NCBI GenBank assembly: GCA_963519075.1
Contig: CAUQMH010000049.1
Coordinates: 1-11,226 of the forward strand
Reading direction: 5' to 3'
Source: JABCPE02 sp963519075
GTDB lineage: Bacteria > Bacteroidota > Bacteroidia > Flavobacteriales > Weeksellaceae
DNA length: 11,226 nucleotides
Both the position numbers and the translations under genes were made by a program. Shown here in pieces: positions 1 to 6,441 of this stretch. Within the stretch, counting starts at the first letter, position 1. Every line of letters starts with the position of its first letter. The notes under the pieces were generated by a model. It saw only the letters and a program-made list of their open reading frames with translations. It was not told the origin of the DNA and did not search any database.

Positions 1-716
1 CCTTTAAGGCTCATTTTCACAATCGGTTCTGTAATCCATCGTGGGAGATTAGGCGCTCCCAGAGCAGCATAGCTAATTCCGTCATTAGTGCTTTCAGAAT
101 GTTTCTTATTAAAGCGTATCCACGAGAGCAATTCGGACTTGAATGCTGGGTCGTTCATTTGTATAGTATTTCCCTGCATCACAGCATCTGTCAGCTGACC
201 GAATGCTTCTGTATTTTTATCAAAAATCTGGATACTGACTTTATCAGAATTAAAATCTTTCGACAAGTTTTTCAGTACAGCTTCGGGAATTGGCTTCCCA
301 TCATAAACAGAGCGATTAGTCTGGCGTTTGGTAATATATTCCGAAAGCAAATCGGCTCTAACAGCCTCTGATTTCTGTAATCCTACTTTGATAATACCTT
401 CTTGACTAATATTCACTTGAATAGCATAGCCAAGGCTGCTTGCTTTTATGCATAAATTCTCCAACGCACAGCCTAAACTCATGAAAAACTCACGATGGTT
501 AGGGTCTACAGCAGGAAGTTCCCTGCTGAAGTTGGGTAAAATCGTAATCTCATTTGTTCCTATTTCAAAGAGCCACGGCTGAGAGTTATGCCCAGAGGGC
601 GCTTGTGTGGCTGTGGTAACTAACTGGATGAAATCATCATTTTGGGCATTTACTTTTAGCCCTGAAAACATTAATAAACTCATGACTAATATTTTTAATT
701 TCATTTTCATATCCAT
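1..716 (-). CDS. Acg-family FMN-binding oxidoreductase (nitroreductase-like), 3' end missing
   Basis: Partial gene; about 238 codons are present and it continues past the left edge. After a putative Sec signal peptide (basic MDMKMKLK, hydrophobic stretch, then VNAQ with likely cleavage before Q) comes APSGHNSQPW at about residues 38-47. This resembles the P-x-x-HNxQPW motif of the Acg/nitroreductase-like FMN oxidoreductases. A later RQTNRSVYDGKPIP segment (about residues 133-146) fits the family's R-x-T-x-R...Y-x-G-x-x-I-P pattern. Related proteins bind FMN and reduce nitro or other small compounds, but the substrate here is unknown. In-frame ATGs at 716, 710 and 704 all keep the signal peptide, so the exact start is uncertain. 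It lies 53 bases downstream of a Crp/Fnr regulator on the same strand, and an inverted repeat abuts its start. A secreted flavin enzyme of this family would be unusual. Family call is fairly sure, localisation less so. Confidence 0.8.
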   Translation of the reverse strand, partial: MDMKMKLKILVMSLLMFSGLKVNAQNDDFIQLVTTATQAPSGHNSQPWLFEIGTNEITILPNFSRELPAVDPNHREFFMSLGCALENLCIKASSLGYAIQVNISQEGIIKVGLQKSEAVRADLLSEYITKRQTNRSVYDGKPIPEAVLKNLSKDFNSDKVSIQIFDKNTEAFGQLTDAVMQGNTIQMNDPAFKSELLSWIRFNKKHSESTNDGISYAALGAPNLPRWITEPIVKMSLK

Positions 717-737
717 TACTTTATATACACAAAGTAA
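716..737. promoter_or_regulatory. Inverted repeat TTACTTT-N8-AAAGTAA at the start of the oxidoreductase gene
   Basis: A perfect 7-base inverted repeat (716-722 and 731-737) with an 8-base spacer overlaps the first base of the ATG at 716. It fills much of the 53-base gap between the Crp/Fnr regulator gene and the oxidoreductase gene. The size and symmetry fit a dimeric helix-turn-helix operator, and the adjacent Crp-family protein is the obvious candidate binder. No known box is matched, so the role is inferred from position and symmetry. AT-rich DNA makes chance repeats fairly common. Confidence 0.4.
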
Positions 738-769
738 CGATAGAAATATGAATTAAAAATGAACCTGAG

Positions 770-1297
770 TTAAAAAATACGCTTGCGGATACGGCTCAGC
801 GCCTGCGGAGTTACACCGATGTAGGAGGCTATATATTTCAGCGGAACATTCTGAATGAGTTTTGGGTCTTTTTCCAGCAGCTGTCTGTATATTTCCTCTG
901 GTGATTGCGTGAGAAATTGCGCTTCACGATGCATTTTTTCCAAAAGTAGGTTTTCTAGTATTTGGGTTTTTATCTGGAGAAATTCAGGGTTTTCAATAAG
1001 TTTTTCCAGCGAATCCCTTCCTATTCTATACGCCTTTACTTTTTTTATCGCCTGCATGGAGAGCAGAGACGGCTCCTGTTTAACAAACGAAGCATAAGAC
1101 ATACAAAAATCGCCTGTAGAGCATATGTCTACAGTGGTCTCTTTCTGTGTGGTGGGATTATAATAAAAAAAGCGAATAATTCCCTCGTCTATGTAGTAAA
1201 GCCATTTTTCAACACTTCCTATCTCGGTAAGAAATTCATCTTTCTTAAAATGCACTTCAGTAAAATAGTTTTCAAGTATGTCAGAGGAAATTTCCAT
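770..1297 (-). CDS. Crp/Fnr-family transcriptional regulator
   Basis: 175 residues. Residues about 16-105 form a cyclic-nucleotide-binding-type beta-roll (VEKWLYYIDEGIIRFFYYN, then VDICSTGDF). Residues about 110-125 form the long dimerisation helix. Residues 150-173 are a helix-turn-helix (VPLKYIASYIGVTPQALSRI), the compact form common in Bacteroidetes Crp/Fnr proteins. The phosphate-binding-cassette region lacks the usual glutamate and Arg-Ser pair of cAMP-binding Crp, and no Fnr-type cysteine cluster is seen, so the signal is unknown and probably not cAMP. It sits between a GyrI-like small-molecule-binding protein upstream and an Acg oxidoreductase downstream, all on one strand with gaps of 53 bases. 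A 24-base near-perfect palindrome lies 15 bases before its start, which suggests autoregulation. Family assignment is secure, targets are not. Confidence 0.9.
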   Translation of the reverse strand: MEISSDILENYFTEVHFKKDEFLTEIGSVEKWLYYIDEGIIRFFYYNPTTQKETTVDICSTGDFCMSYASFVKQEPSLLSMQAIKKVKAYRIGRDSLEKLIENPEFLQIKTQILENLLLEKMHREAQFLTQSPEEIYRQLLEKDPKLIQNVPLKYIASYIGVTPQALSRIRKRIF

Positions 1298-1311
1298 GAT
1301 TTTTTGCTGTC

Positions 1312-1335
1312 AAATTTTTATTCGAATTAAAATTT
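1312..1335. promoter_or_regulatory. 24-base near-perfect palindrome upstream of the Crp/Fnr gene
   Basis: The sequence is symmetric about the CG at 1323-1324, with ATTCGAAT at the core and AAATTTT/AAAATTT arms. Only the pair 1319/1328 breaks the symmetry. It lies in the 53-base gap between the GyrI-like gene and the Crp/Fnr gene, 15 bases before the regulator's ATG. Length and symmetry suit an operator for a dimeric regulator, possibly autoregulation. The function is inferred. The AT-rich arms lower the weight of the match, but the core and the total length make chance less likely. Confidence 0.4.
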
Positions 1336-1350
1336 AGATTTATTGTCTTT

Positions 1351-1800
1351 TTATATATTGGAATCCTTTACGCCTATAAAAATCTCCACTTCCGAGAGGT
1401 CGCCTTGCTGAGATTTTTCTGTATACAATTCATAATCATACTGATAAAGCCTATTTAGCTCCTTATCTTGCTCCCATATTTTCTGCCATGCTTCTGCTAC
1501 AGCTTGAGGCATCGCTCCTTTAGCAAGGAATTTCTTAGAGTTCTGTTTAGGAAACTCCCTTCCGACCAACCCGCTTGGGATTTCATCAAGCGAAGATACT
1601 TCCAGTCCCAAAAGCGTGGTATATTCACCTGTATAATCACTTTCGTAGTCTGTATAGATAGCATAAACATTGCTGTTCACTGCATTTGGGATTTTGCTGA
1701 TGATATTTTCAGAATAAAACCGATTCCAAAGACCTCCGATGTCCTGCATTGCTTGTCCATTTTGATTTGTCGTGCGTACTTTTATGCCAATTATTTTCAT
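1351..1800 (-). CDS. GyrI-like / AraC-type effector-binding domain protein
   Basis: 149 residues made of a single effector-binding domain with no DNA-binding part. The N-terminus (MKIIGIKVRTTN), the QDIGGLWNRFY segment (residues 19-29), YAIYTDYESDYTGEYTTLLG (46-65), and the closing YDYELYTEKS...VEIFIGVK (121-145) follow the usual order of the GyrI-like (SHS2-type) fold. Stand-alone members bind small hydrophobic or cationic molecules, and some hydrolyse or sequester them. E. coli GyrI (SbmC) counters gyrase inhibitors, but no such activity can be claimed here. The conserved Trp and the acidic Glu near the C-terminus fit a ligand pocket. It is in line with, and upstream of, the Crp/Fnr regulator and the Acg oxidoreductase, so the three could form a small-molecule response group. 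No exact TAnnTTTG element is visible in the 63 bases upstream. Confidence 0.82.
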   Translation of the reverse strand: MKIIGIKVRTTNQNGQAMQDIGGLWNRFYSENIISKIPNAVNSNVYAIYTDYESDYTGEYTTLLGLEVSSLDEIPSGLVGREFPKQNSKKFLAKGAMPQAVAEAWQKIWEQDKELNRLYQYDYELYTEKSQQGDLSEVEIFIGVKDSNI

Positions 1801-1863
1801 ATCTATAACTTTTAAATAAAATATATATTAAAATTTCTCTATACAATAAAAACCTTTTCTTAT

Positions 1864-2439
1864 TTAATCCACAAAATCCTGCGCGAATGATTTTATTTCA
1901 GGGAAGAAAATTTCGTATTTCTCACGGAGGAAATCTTTATTTGCTAAAAACGCAGGGAATACATTGGTGGTTTTGTCCAGAAACTGGGCTTTGTTCACCA
2001 CATTCCGAAAGCTGTACTCTATCCCCCACTCATTTCGGTAGTTGTAGAGCCAGTCGTCCTGCTGCATCTTATCCAAAACTTTTTTGAAAACCTCGGGCAA
2101 GAATTCCTCATATCGGCGGAGGACAGCATAGACCCTCTGCGAATGCTCCTGCCACTCGCACTGGGAATTTTCAGTGGTATCGTTTGCGAGGAAATAGTCA
2201 AACGCCACATCCACAAACGCGCCAGAATACAATCTCACCAGCGGTCGGAAAGGCGCTTTCGCCTCGTGTATCAGCGGGTGCGCATCCGTGAAAGTATCTA
2301 TCGCTCTATGCAGTTTTATGCCTTTCTGTATGCTTTCTGGAAGGCGGGCTACATCTCTGTTCTTCACAAAATCCGCAATCATATTGCCGATGAGCTGTTC
2401 CTCGGAAAAAGAAAGATAAGAATGAGCTAAAAAATTCAT
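1864..2439 (-). CDS. acpH: Acyl carrier protein phosphodiesterase (AcpH family)
   Basis: 191 residues from the chosen start. Members remove the 4'-phosphopantetheine arm from acyl carrier protein in the cytoplasm, giving apo-ACP. The start MNFLAHSYLSF is the family's standard N-terminus, so I use the ATG at 2439 rather than an in-frame one 33 bases upstream. Metal-binding, HD-like features follow in order: IGNMIADFVK (residues 17-26), GIKLHRAIDTFTDAH (40-54) and the YSGAFVDVAFDYFL helix (71-84). Length is close to the usual ~190. It lies 50 bases downstream of radA on the same strand and is probably cotranscribed. GC content is locally higher than in neighbouring genes (about 58% in 2221-2280 by hand count), which may just be local variation. 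In vivo relevance of the AcpH activity in Bacteroidetes is not certain. Confidence 0.87.
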   Translation of the reverse strand: MNFLAHSYLSFSEEQLIGNMIADFVKNRDVARLPESIQKGIKLHRAIDTFTDAHPLIHEAKAPFRPLVRLYSGAFVDVAFDYFLANDTTENSQCEWQEHSQRVYAVLRRYEEFLPEVFKKVLDKMQQDDWLYNYRNEWGIEYSFRNVVNKAQFLDKTTNVFPAFLANKDFLREKYEIFFPEIKSFAQDFVD

Positions 2440-2489
2440 TTTGTATTCTGCATTTAAAGTTGATAAAGCCAATAAAAACCACCGACTTC

Positions 2490-3842
2490 CTAAAATAATC
2501 TTTGATGAAAATCCTCTATTTTACTGACTTCTACAAGTTCTATTTTAAAGCTTTTTTTAGGTAGTTTGTTTTGTTTAGAAATGAAAATCCTCTCGTAGCC
2601 TAATTTCTCTGCCTCCAAAATCCTTTTCTCCACCTGCGGAACAGGGCGAATCTCTCCGCTGAGCCCTATTTCTCCCGCAAAACAAACATTATCAGGTATC
2701 GCTTCATCTTCATTGGAAGAGAGAATAGCCGCCACTACTGCCAAATCCAGCGCCGTGTCGCCCGTTTTCATTCCTCCTGTGATATTTAGGAAAACATCCT
2801 TCGCTCCGAGCATAAAACCTGCCCGCTTTTCTAAAACCGCAAGGAGCATATTCAGCCTTTTGCTGTCAAAACCTGTGGAACTACGCTGCGGCGTTCCATA
2901 GACCGCACTGCTTACCAATGCCTGAATTTCCAAAAGCATGGCTCTGTTTCCCTCCAAAGTAACTGCCACGGCATTCCCTGAAAGGTCTTCGGATTTTTTA
3001 GTAATGAGGATTTCGGAAGGGTTTTTTATTTCTTTTAATCCTGCTGAAATCATTTCATAAATCCCAATTTCAGAAGTAGAACCAAATCTATTCTTACTCG
3101 CCCTAAGCAATCGGAAAAGGTGATTTCTGTCGCCATCAAAATTGAGAACCACATCCACCATATGTTCTAGGACTTTCGGCCCTGCAATCTGCCCATCTTT
3201 CGTGATGTGTCCCACCAAAAACACCGGAATATTGGTTTCTTTAGCAAATTTAATGACCTCCGAAGAGCATTCTCTAATCTGCGAAACTGTCCCTGGCGAA
3301 CTCTCTATCAGCTGGGACTGAAGCGTCTGGATACTGTCTATAATCACAAAATCTGGCTGAAGTTTTTTCGCCTCGGAGAGGATTTTCTCCACCGAAGTTT
3401 CGGTGTAGAGGAAACAATTTGGATTTTGGATTTCGGTAAGTCTGTCCGCTCTCATTTTTATCTGCGATGCACTCTCCTCACCTGAAACATAGAGGATTTT
3501 TTTCTTCATTTTCAGGGCAAGCTGCAGGAGCAGTGTAGATTTCCCAATCCCTGGTTCGCCGCCTATCAAGGTAACCGAACCCAGCACGATACCTCCGCCC
3601 AACACTCTATTCAGCTCCTCGCTGGGAGTTTTTATACGATGTTCGGCATTGACTTCTACATCTGTTATCGTCACCACTTTTTGTTTTCCTTCACCCAAAA
3701 TATGGTAGGTAGGCGACTTTGATTTTTCTACAATTTCCTCCGCCAGAGTATTCCAAGAACCGCAGTTCCTGCACTGTCCAAGCCACTGCGAATACTGCGT
3801 TCCGCAATTCTGACAGAAATATGCTGTTTTTACTTTTGCCAC
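2490..3842 (-). CDS. radA: DNA repair protein RadA (Sms)
   Basis: 450 residues, the usual RadA length. RadA is a cytoplasmic RecA-related ATPase that helps process recombination intermediates and extend D-loops. In order: a C4 zinc finger (C10, C13, C24, C27), Walker A GEPGIGKST (95-103), Walker B VIIDS (166-170), the RadA-specific KNRFG motif (250-254), and a C-terminal Lon-like domain with GEIGLSGEIRPV (390-401). The Lon-like domain lacks the catalytic dyad, as is normal in RadA. The start is GTG at 3842, because an in-frame stop lies at 3867-3869 and there is no ATG between. No exact TAnnTTTG element was seen for it in the 51-base gap to the divergent mlaE. It heads the minus-strand run that continues into acpH. 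Confidence 0.97.
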   Translation of the reverse strand: MAKVKTAYFCQNCGTQYSQWLGQCRNCGSWNTLAEEIVEKSKSPTYHILGEGKQKVVTITDVEVNAEHRIKTPSEELNRVLGGGIVLGSVTLIGGEPGIGKSTLLLQLALKMKKKILYVSGEESASQIKMRADRLTEIQNPNCFLYTETSVEKILSEAKKLQPDFVIIDSIQTLQSQLIESSPGTVSQIRECSSEVIKFAKETNIPVFLVGHITKDGQIAGPKVLEHMVDVVLNFDGDRNHLFRLLRASKNRFGSTSEIGIYEMISAGLKEIKNPSEILITKKSEDLSGNAVAVTLEGNRAMLLEIQALVSSAVYGTPQRSSTGFDSKRLNMLLAVLEKRAGFMLGAKDVFLNITGGMKTGDTALDLAVVAAILSSNEDEAIPDNVCFAGEIGLSGEIRPVPQVEKRILEAEKLGYERIFISKQNKLPKKSFKIELVEVSKIEDFHQRLF

Positions 3843-3881
3843 AAATGATGTTTTAGGTGGTGCAATTTAAACAAAAAAGAT

Positions 3882-3889
3882 TATTTTTG
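3882..3889 (+). promoter_or_regulatory. Bacteroidetes -7 promoter element TATTTTTG for mlaE
   Basis: Exact match to TAnnTTTG, followed by CA. The element ends only 4 bases before the ATG at 3894. Since transcription usually begins a few bases after this element, the mRNA may be leaderless, or translation may start at the in-frame ATG at 3903. No clear -33 TTG element is visible upstream. Confidence 0.6.
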
Positions 3890-3893
3890 CATC

Positions 3894-4643
3894 ATGTTTA
3901 GAATGTTCAGAAGTTTAGGAGAATATGTGCTCCTTTTAGGAAAGGTTCTGAGAAAACCACAGAAATCCAAGGTTTTTTCAAAGCTTTTCATGAGAGAAAT
4001 CAACGATTTGGGAGTTGATTCTTTTGGTTTAGTATTATTCACTTCCCTATTCGTGGGGGCGGTGGTCGCTATACAGATGTATAATAACTTTAGTACGGCA
4101 TCTATTCCCATTCCGCTGCCTTATGTGGGACACGCTACCAAAGTGGTTCTCATCTTAGAGTTTTCACCTACGATTATCAGTGTGATTTTAGCGGGGAAAG
4201 TGGGCTCTTACATCGCTTCTTCTATTGGGACAATGCGAGTGACAGAACAGATTGATGCACTGGATATTATGGGAGTAAACTCGGCTAACTTCCTTATCCT
4301 TCCGAAGATTTTGGCTTGTATTGTTTTTAATCCTTTGCTCATTGCGATCAGTATCGTAGTGGGGGTTTTTGGAGGATATCTGGCGGGAGTTTTCACTGGC
4401 TCTTGGACAGAATCCAACTATATCACAGGGGTTCAGATGGATTTCCCCACTTTCTTTATTTGGTATGCTTTTATGAAAACGGCTGTTTTTGCGTTTCTCA
4501 TAGCAACCATTCCTGCATATTTTGGCTATAATGTAAAAGGCGGATCACTGGAAGTAGGACGAGCAAGTACCCAAGCGGTAGTTTGGACTATTGTAGCCAT
4601 CATCATCGCTAACTTAATTTTAACTCAAATGTTCTTAGGCTAA
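3894..4643 (+). CDS. mlaE: MlaE-type lipid ABC transporter permease
   Basis: 249 residues. This is the inner-membrane permease of an MCE/Mla-type phospholipid transporter, which moves lipids between inner and outer membrane with an ATPase and a periplasmic MCE protein. The MlaE signature is clear: E89-F-SPTIISVILAGKVGSYIASSIGTMRVTEQIDALDIMGV (89-128), then PKILACIVFNPLL (137-149) and GGSLEVGRASTQAVV (216-230). Five or so hydrophobic segments lie at about 44-64, 88-106, 138-167, 188-209 and 228-247. An amphipathic N-terminus (1-30) is typical. The stop overlaps the ATPase start by one base (TAATG), which points to translational coupling. No mlaD, mlaB or mlaC homologue lies next to it. In this phylum the MCE gene is often elsewhere. 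Confidence 0.93.
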   Translation: MFRMFRSLGEYVLLLGKVLRKPQKSKVFSKLFMREINDLGVDSFGLVLFTSLFVGAVVAIQMYNNFSTASIPIPLPYVGHATKVVLILEFSPTIISVILAGKVGSYIASSIGTMRVTEQIDALDIMGVNSANFLILPKILACIVFNPLLIAISIVVGVFGGYLAGVFTGSWTESNYITGVQMDFPTFFIWYAFMKTAVFAFLIATIPAYFGYNVKGGSLEVGRASTQAVVWTIVAIIIANLILTQMFLG

Positions 4644-5416
4644 TGATAGAAGTAGTAGATTTAAGGAAAAGTTTTGGGGACAACGAAATTTTAAAAGGAA
4701 TAACCACCACGCTGGAAACAGGGAAAATCAATCTCATCATCGGACAGAGTGGTTCTGGGAAAACGGTATTTTTGAAGTCATTATTAAATGTCTTTGAGCC
4801 TACCAGCGGCAGTATCCTCTTCGATGGGCGAAACATCGTAGAAATGACTCCTAAACAAAAACAAGAACTGAGAGCAGAGATAGGAACGGTATTCCAAGGG
4901 AGTGCGCTGTTTGACTCTATGACTGTGGAGGAAAACATCATGTTTCCGCTGGATATGTTCACCAACCTTACCTATACCGAAAAGAAAAAACGAGTAAAAG
5001 AAGTAATAGACGATGTTCATCTAGAAAATGCAGACCACAAGTATCCATCCGAAATTTCTGGAGGGATGCAGAAAAGGGTAGCCATCGCGAGAGCCATCGT
5101 GAACAATCCTAAATACCTCTTCTGCGATGAGCCAAACTCTGGGCTAGACCCTTATACATCAAAAGTTATAGATGATCTAATCAAAGAAATTACCCGAAGA
5201 TATAACACCACTACCATTATCAACACCCACGATATGAACTCGGTGATGACCATCGGTGAAAAAATTGTATATCTAAGAAAAGGTGTGAAAGAATGGGAAG
5301 GGAACAAAGATATTCTCATCAATGCAGAAAGCCAGTATTTAATAGATTTTGTTTATTCTTCCGAATTATTCAAAGAATTGAGACAATATTTATTAAATAA
5401 CAATAAAAAAGTTTAA
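4643..5416 (+). CDS. mlaF: MlaF-type ABC transporter ATP-binding protein
   Basis: 257 residues, cytoplasmic ATPase partner of the adjacent MlaE. Walker A GQSGSGKT (34-41), Q-loop Q85, ABC signature ISGGMQ (138-143), Walker B YLFCDE (158-163), D-loop SGLDP (166-170) and H-loop H196 in INTHDM are all intact. The ATPase should therefore be active. The order permease-ATPase, the coupling overlap, and the MlaF-like sequence argue for MlaF over other ABC ATPases. The C-terminal tail (QYLIDFVYSSELFKELRQYL) is likely the part that contacts the transporter partners, by analogy with E. coli MlaF. It probably shares a transcript with mlaE. Confidence 0.93.
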   Translation: MIEVVDLRKSFGDNEILKGITTTLETGKINLIIGQSGSGKTVFLKSLLNVFEPTSGSILFDGRNIVEMTPKQKQELRAEIGTVFQGSALFDSMTVEENIMFPLDMFTNLTYTEKKKRVKEVIDDVHLENADHKYPSEISGGMQKRVAIARAIVNNPKYLFCDEPNSGLDPYTSKVIDDLIKEITRRYNTTTIINTHDMNSVMTIGEKIVYLRKGVKEWEGNKDILINAESQYLIDFVYSSELFKELRQYLLNNNKKV

Positions 5417-5453
5417 TTTCCGTTATAGTCCTATCAGATTAAATTCAAATATT

Positions 5454-6071
5454 ATGAAAAAGATTTCAAGTATGGCTCTTTTAGGGCTTTCATTAATGGG
5501 ATTTTCACAAGTGAAAATAGGCGTAAAAGCGAATGTTTTGCTTAATACAAGTTCTTCCAAATGGTCTGAAATAAAAAGTTCTATACTAGATTACACAGAT
5601 TCTGGCAGCAAAAGTGCAGGGTTTAATGTTGGGCTTTCGGCTAGAGTAAACCTCCCTTCTACTCCTTTGTTCATCATGCCTGAAATTTATTACACTTCTT
5701 TTAATAATTCATTCACTGAAAGAAGAACAAACACGACTTTGAAAGCAAAAACCAACAGAATAGATGTTCCTGTATTAGTCGGAGTAAACCTTATTTCGGA
5801 TAATTTAGGTGTTTTCGTAGGGCCTGTGGCTTCCTACAACCTTGCAAAAGAAAATACATGGAATAATTTCAAAGAAAATGCAGGGAACAAATTCACAGTT
5901 GGCTATCAGGTTGGTGCAGAGGCTAGATTGTCTAACTTCATCATCAATGCGAGATACGAAGGAAGTTTCTCCAAAGACCAAAGAGATTTTATCAACAACA
6001 ACATTTCCGAAACTGTAAGATATGACAACCGTCCTAGCTTCGTAGTTCTGGGGGTTGGGTATGAGTTTTAG
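5454..6071 (+). CDS. Outer membrane beta-barrel protein (PorT-like)
   Basis: 205 residues. A signal peptide (MKKISSMALLGLSLMGFS, likely cleaved before Q19) is followed by alternating beta-strand segments such as VKIGVKANVLL, FIMPEIYYTSF, RIDVPVLVGVNLI and LGVFVGPVASYNLA. It ends in FVVLGVGYEF, with a terminal aromatic residue as used for BAM-mediated assembly. This is the small OMP_b-brl/PorT-like barrel type common in Bacteroidetes, with about eight strands. The specific role is unknown. It lies 37 bases after mlaF on the same strand with no clear promoter, so it may belong to the same transcript. That raises, but does not show, a link to lipid traffic. A strong terminator follows. Confidence 0.85.
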   Translation: MKKISSMALLGLSLMGFSQVKIGVKANVLLNTSSSKWSEIKSSILDYTDSGSKSAGFNVGLSARVNLPSTPLFIMPEIYYTSFNNSFTERRTNTTLKAKTNRIDVPVLVGVNLISDNLGVFVGPVASYNLAKENTWNNFKENAGNKFTVGYQVGAEARLSNFIINARYEGSFSKDQRDFINNNISETVRYDNRPSFVVLGVGYEF

Positions 6072-6093
6072 ATTTAAATTTTTATCATTAAAC

Positions 6094-6127
6094 AAAAAAA
6101 GCTTGGGAAATTTCCCGAGCTTTTTTT
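6094..6127. terminator. Bidirectional intrinsic terminator between the barrel gene and a convergent gene
   Basis: A GC-rich stem, AGCT-T-GGG with CCC-G-AGCT, has one T/G wobble pair and an AAATTT loop. It is flanked by seven A's on one side and eight T's on the other. It therefore can stop transcription from both the barrel gene and the minus-strand gene ending at 6135. It is one of the clearest terminators in the window. Confidence 0.9.
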
Positions 6128-6134
6128 TATTTCT

Positions 6135-6422
6135 TTAAACATTAGAAGAACCATTATTATTGATGTTCTCCACTTTCTTTTCTAATTCTTTGTTTTGTTT
6201 CTGTAATTGGGCAAACTGTTTTCTTTTTTCCTCCTCTCTTATGGCCGAACCTTTACTGATATAGCCCACTATTCCACCGATGATAAGGCCGATACCTATT
6301 CCTCCCATCACTCCCATCATGTGAGACATCGTGATTTTTTCTAACAAAAAATCTGTGGAATAATAAAACAATGCTCCTGAGATAAGCAATAAAATCCCTC
6401 CTACTATTGATAAACTTTTCAT
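6135..6422 (-). CDS. Small membrane protein with two hydrophobic segments and a coiled-coil tail
   Basis: 95 residues, no family recognised. The first hydrophobic segment is at 5-21, the second, glycine-rich one at 36-57 (GVMGGIGIGLIIGGIVGYI). A charged heptad-like stretch at 61-88 (REEEKRKQFAQLQKQNKELEKKVENI) is a likely coiled coil. It ends in a short Asn/Ser tail. It starts 19 bases after the stop of the M48 peptidase gene and shares the terminator at 6094-6127, so the two are probably cotranscribed. A role as a partner or anchor of the peptidase is possible but is only inferred from position. Confidence 0.8.
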   Translation of the reverse strand: MKSLSIVGGILLLISGALFYYSTDFLLEKITMSHMMGVMGGIGIGLIIGGIVGYISKGSAIREEEKRKQFAQLQKQNKELEKKVENINNNGSSNV

Positions 6423-6441
6423 ATCTTTTTTAATTTAATTT

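Noticed and set aside
99..371. Plus-strand open frame of 90 codons
   Set aside because: It lies opposite the Acg oxidoreductase, whose translation shows clear family motifs. The plus-strand product has no recognisable features.
962..1330. Plus-strand open frames opposite the Crp/Fnr gene
   Set aside because: Shadow of a well-supported regulator with an intact helix-turn-helix. The product is not protein-like and ignores the gene's start region.
2440..2472. Eleven extra N-terminal codons for AcpH
   Set aside because: The family's conserved N-terminus begins at MNFLAH, so the ATG at 2439 is preferred.
4609..4965. Minus-strand frame opposite the start of mlaF
   Set aside because: It covers the intact Walker A and Q-loop coding region of mlaF on the other strand and has no family features.
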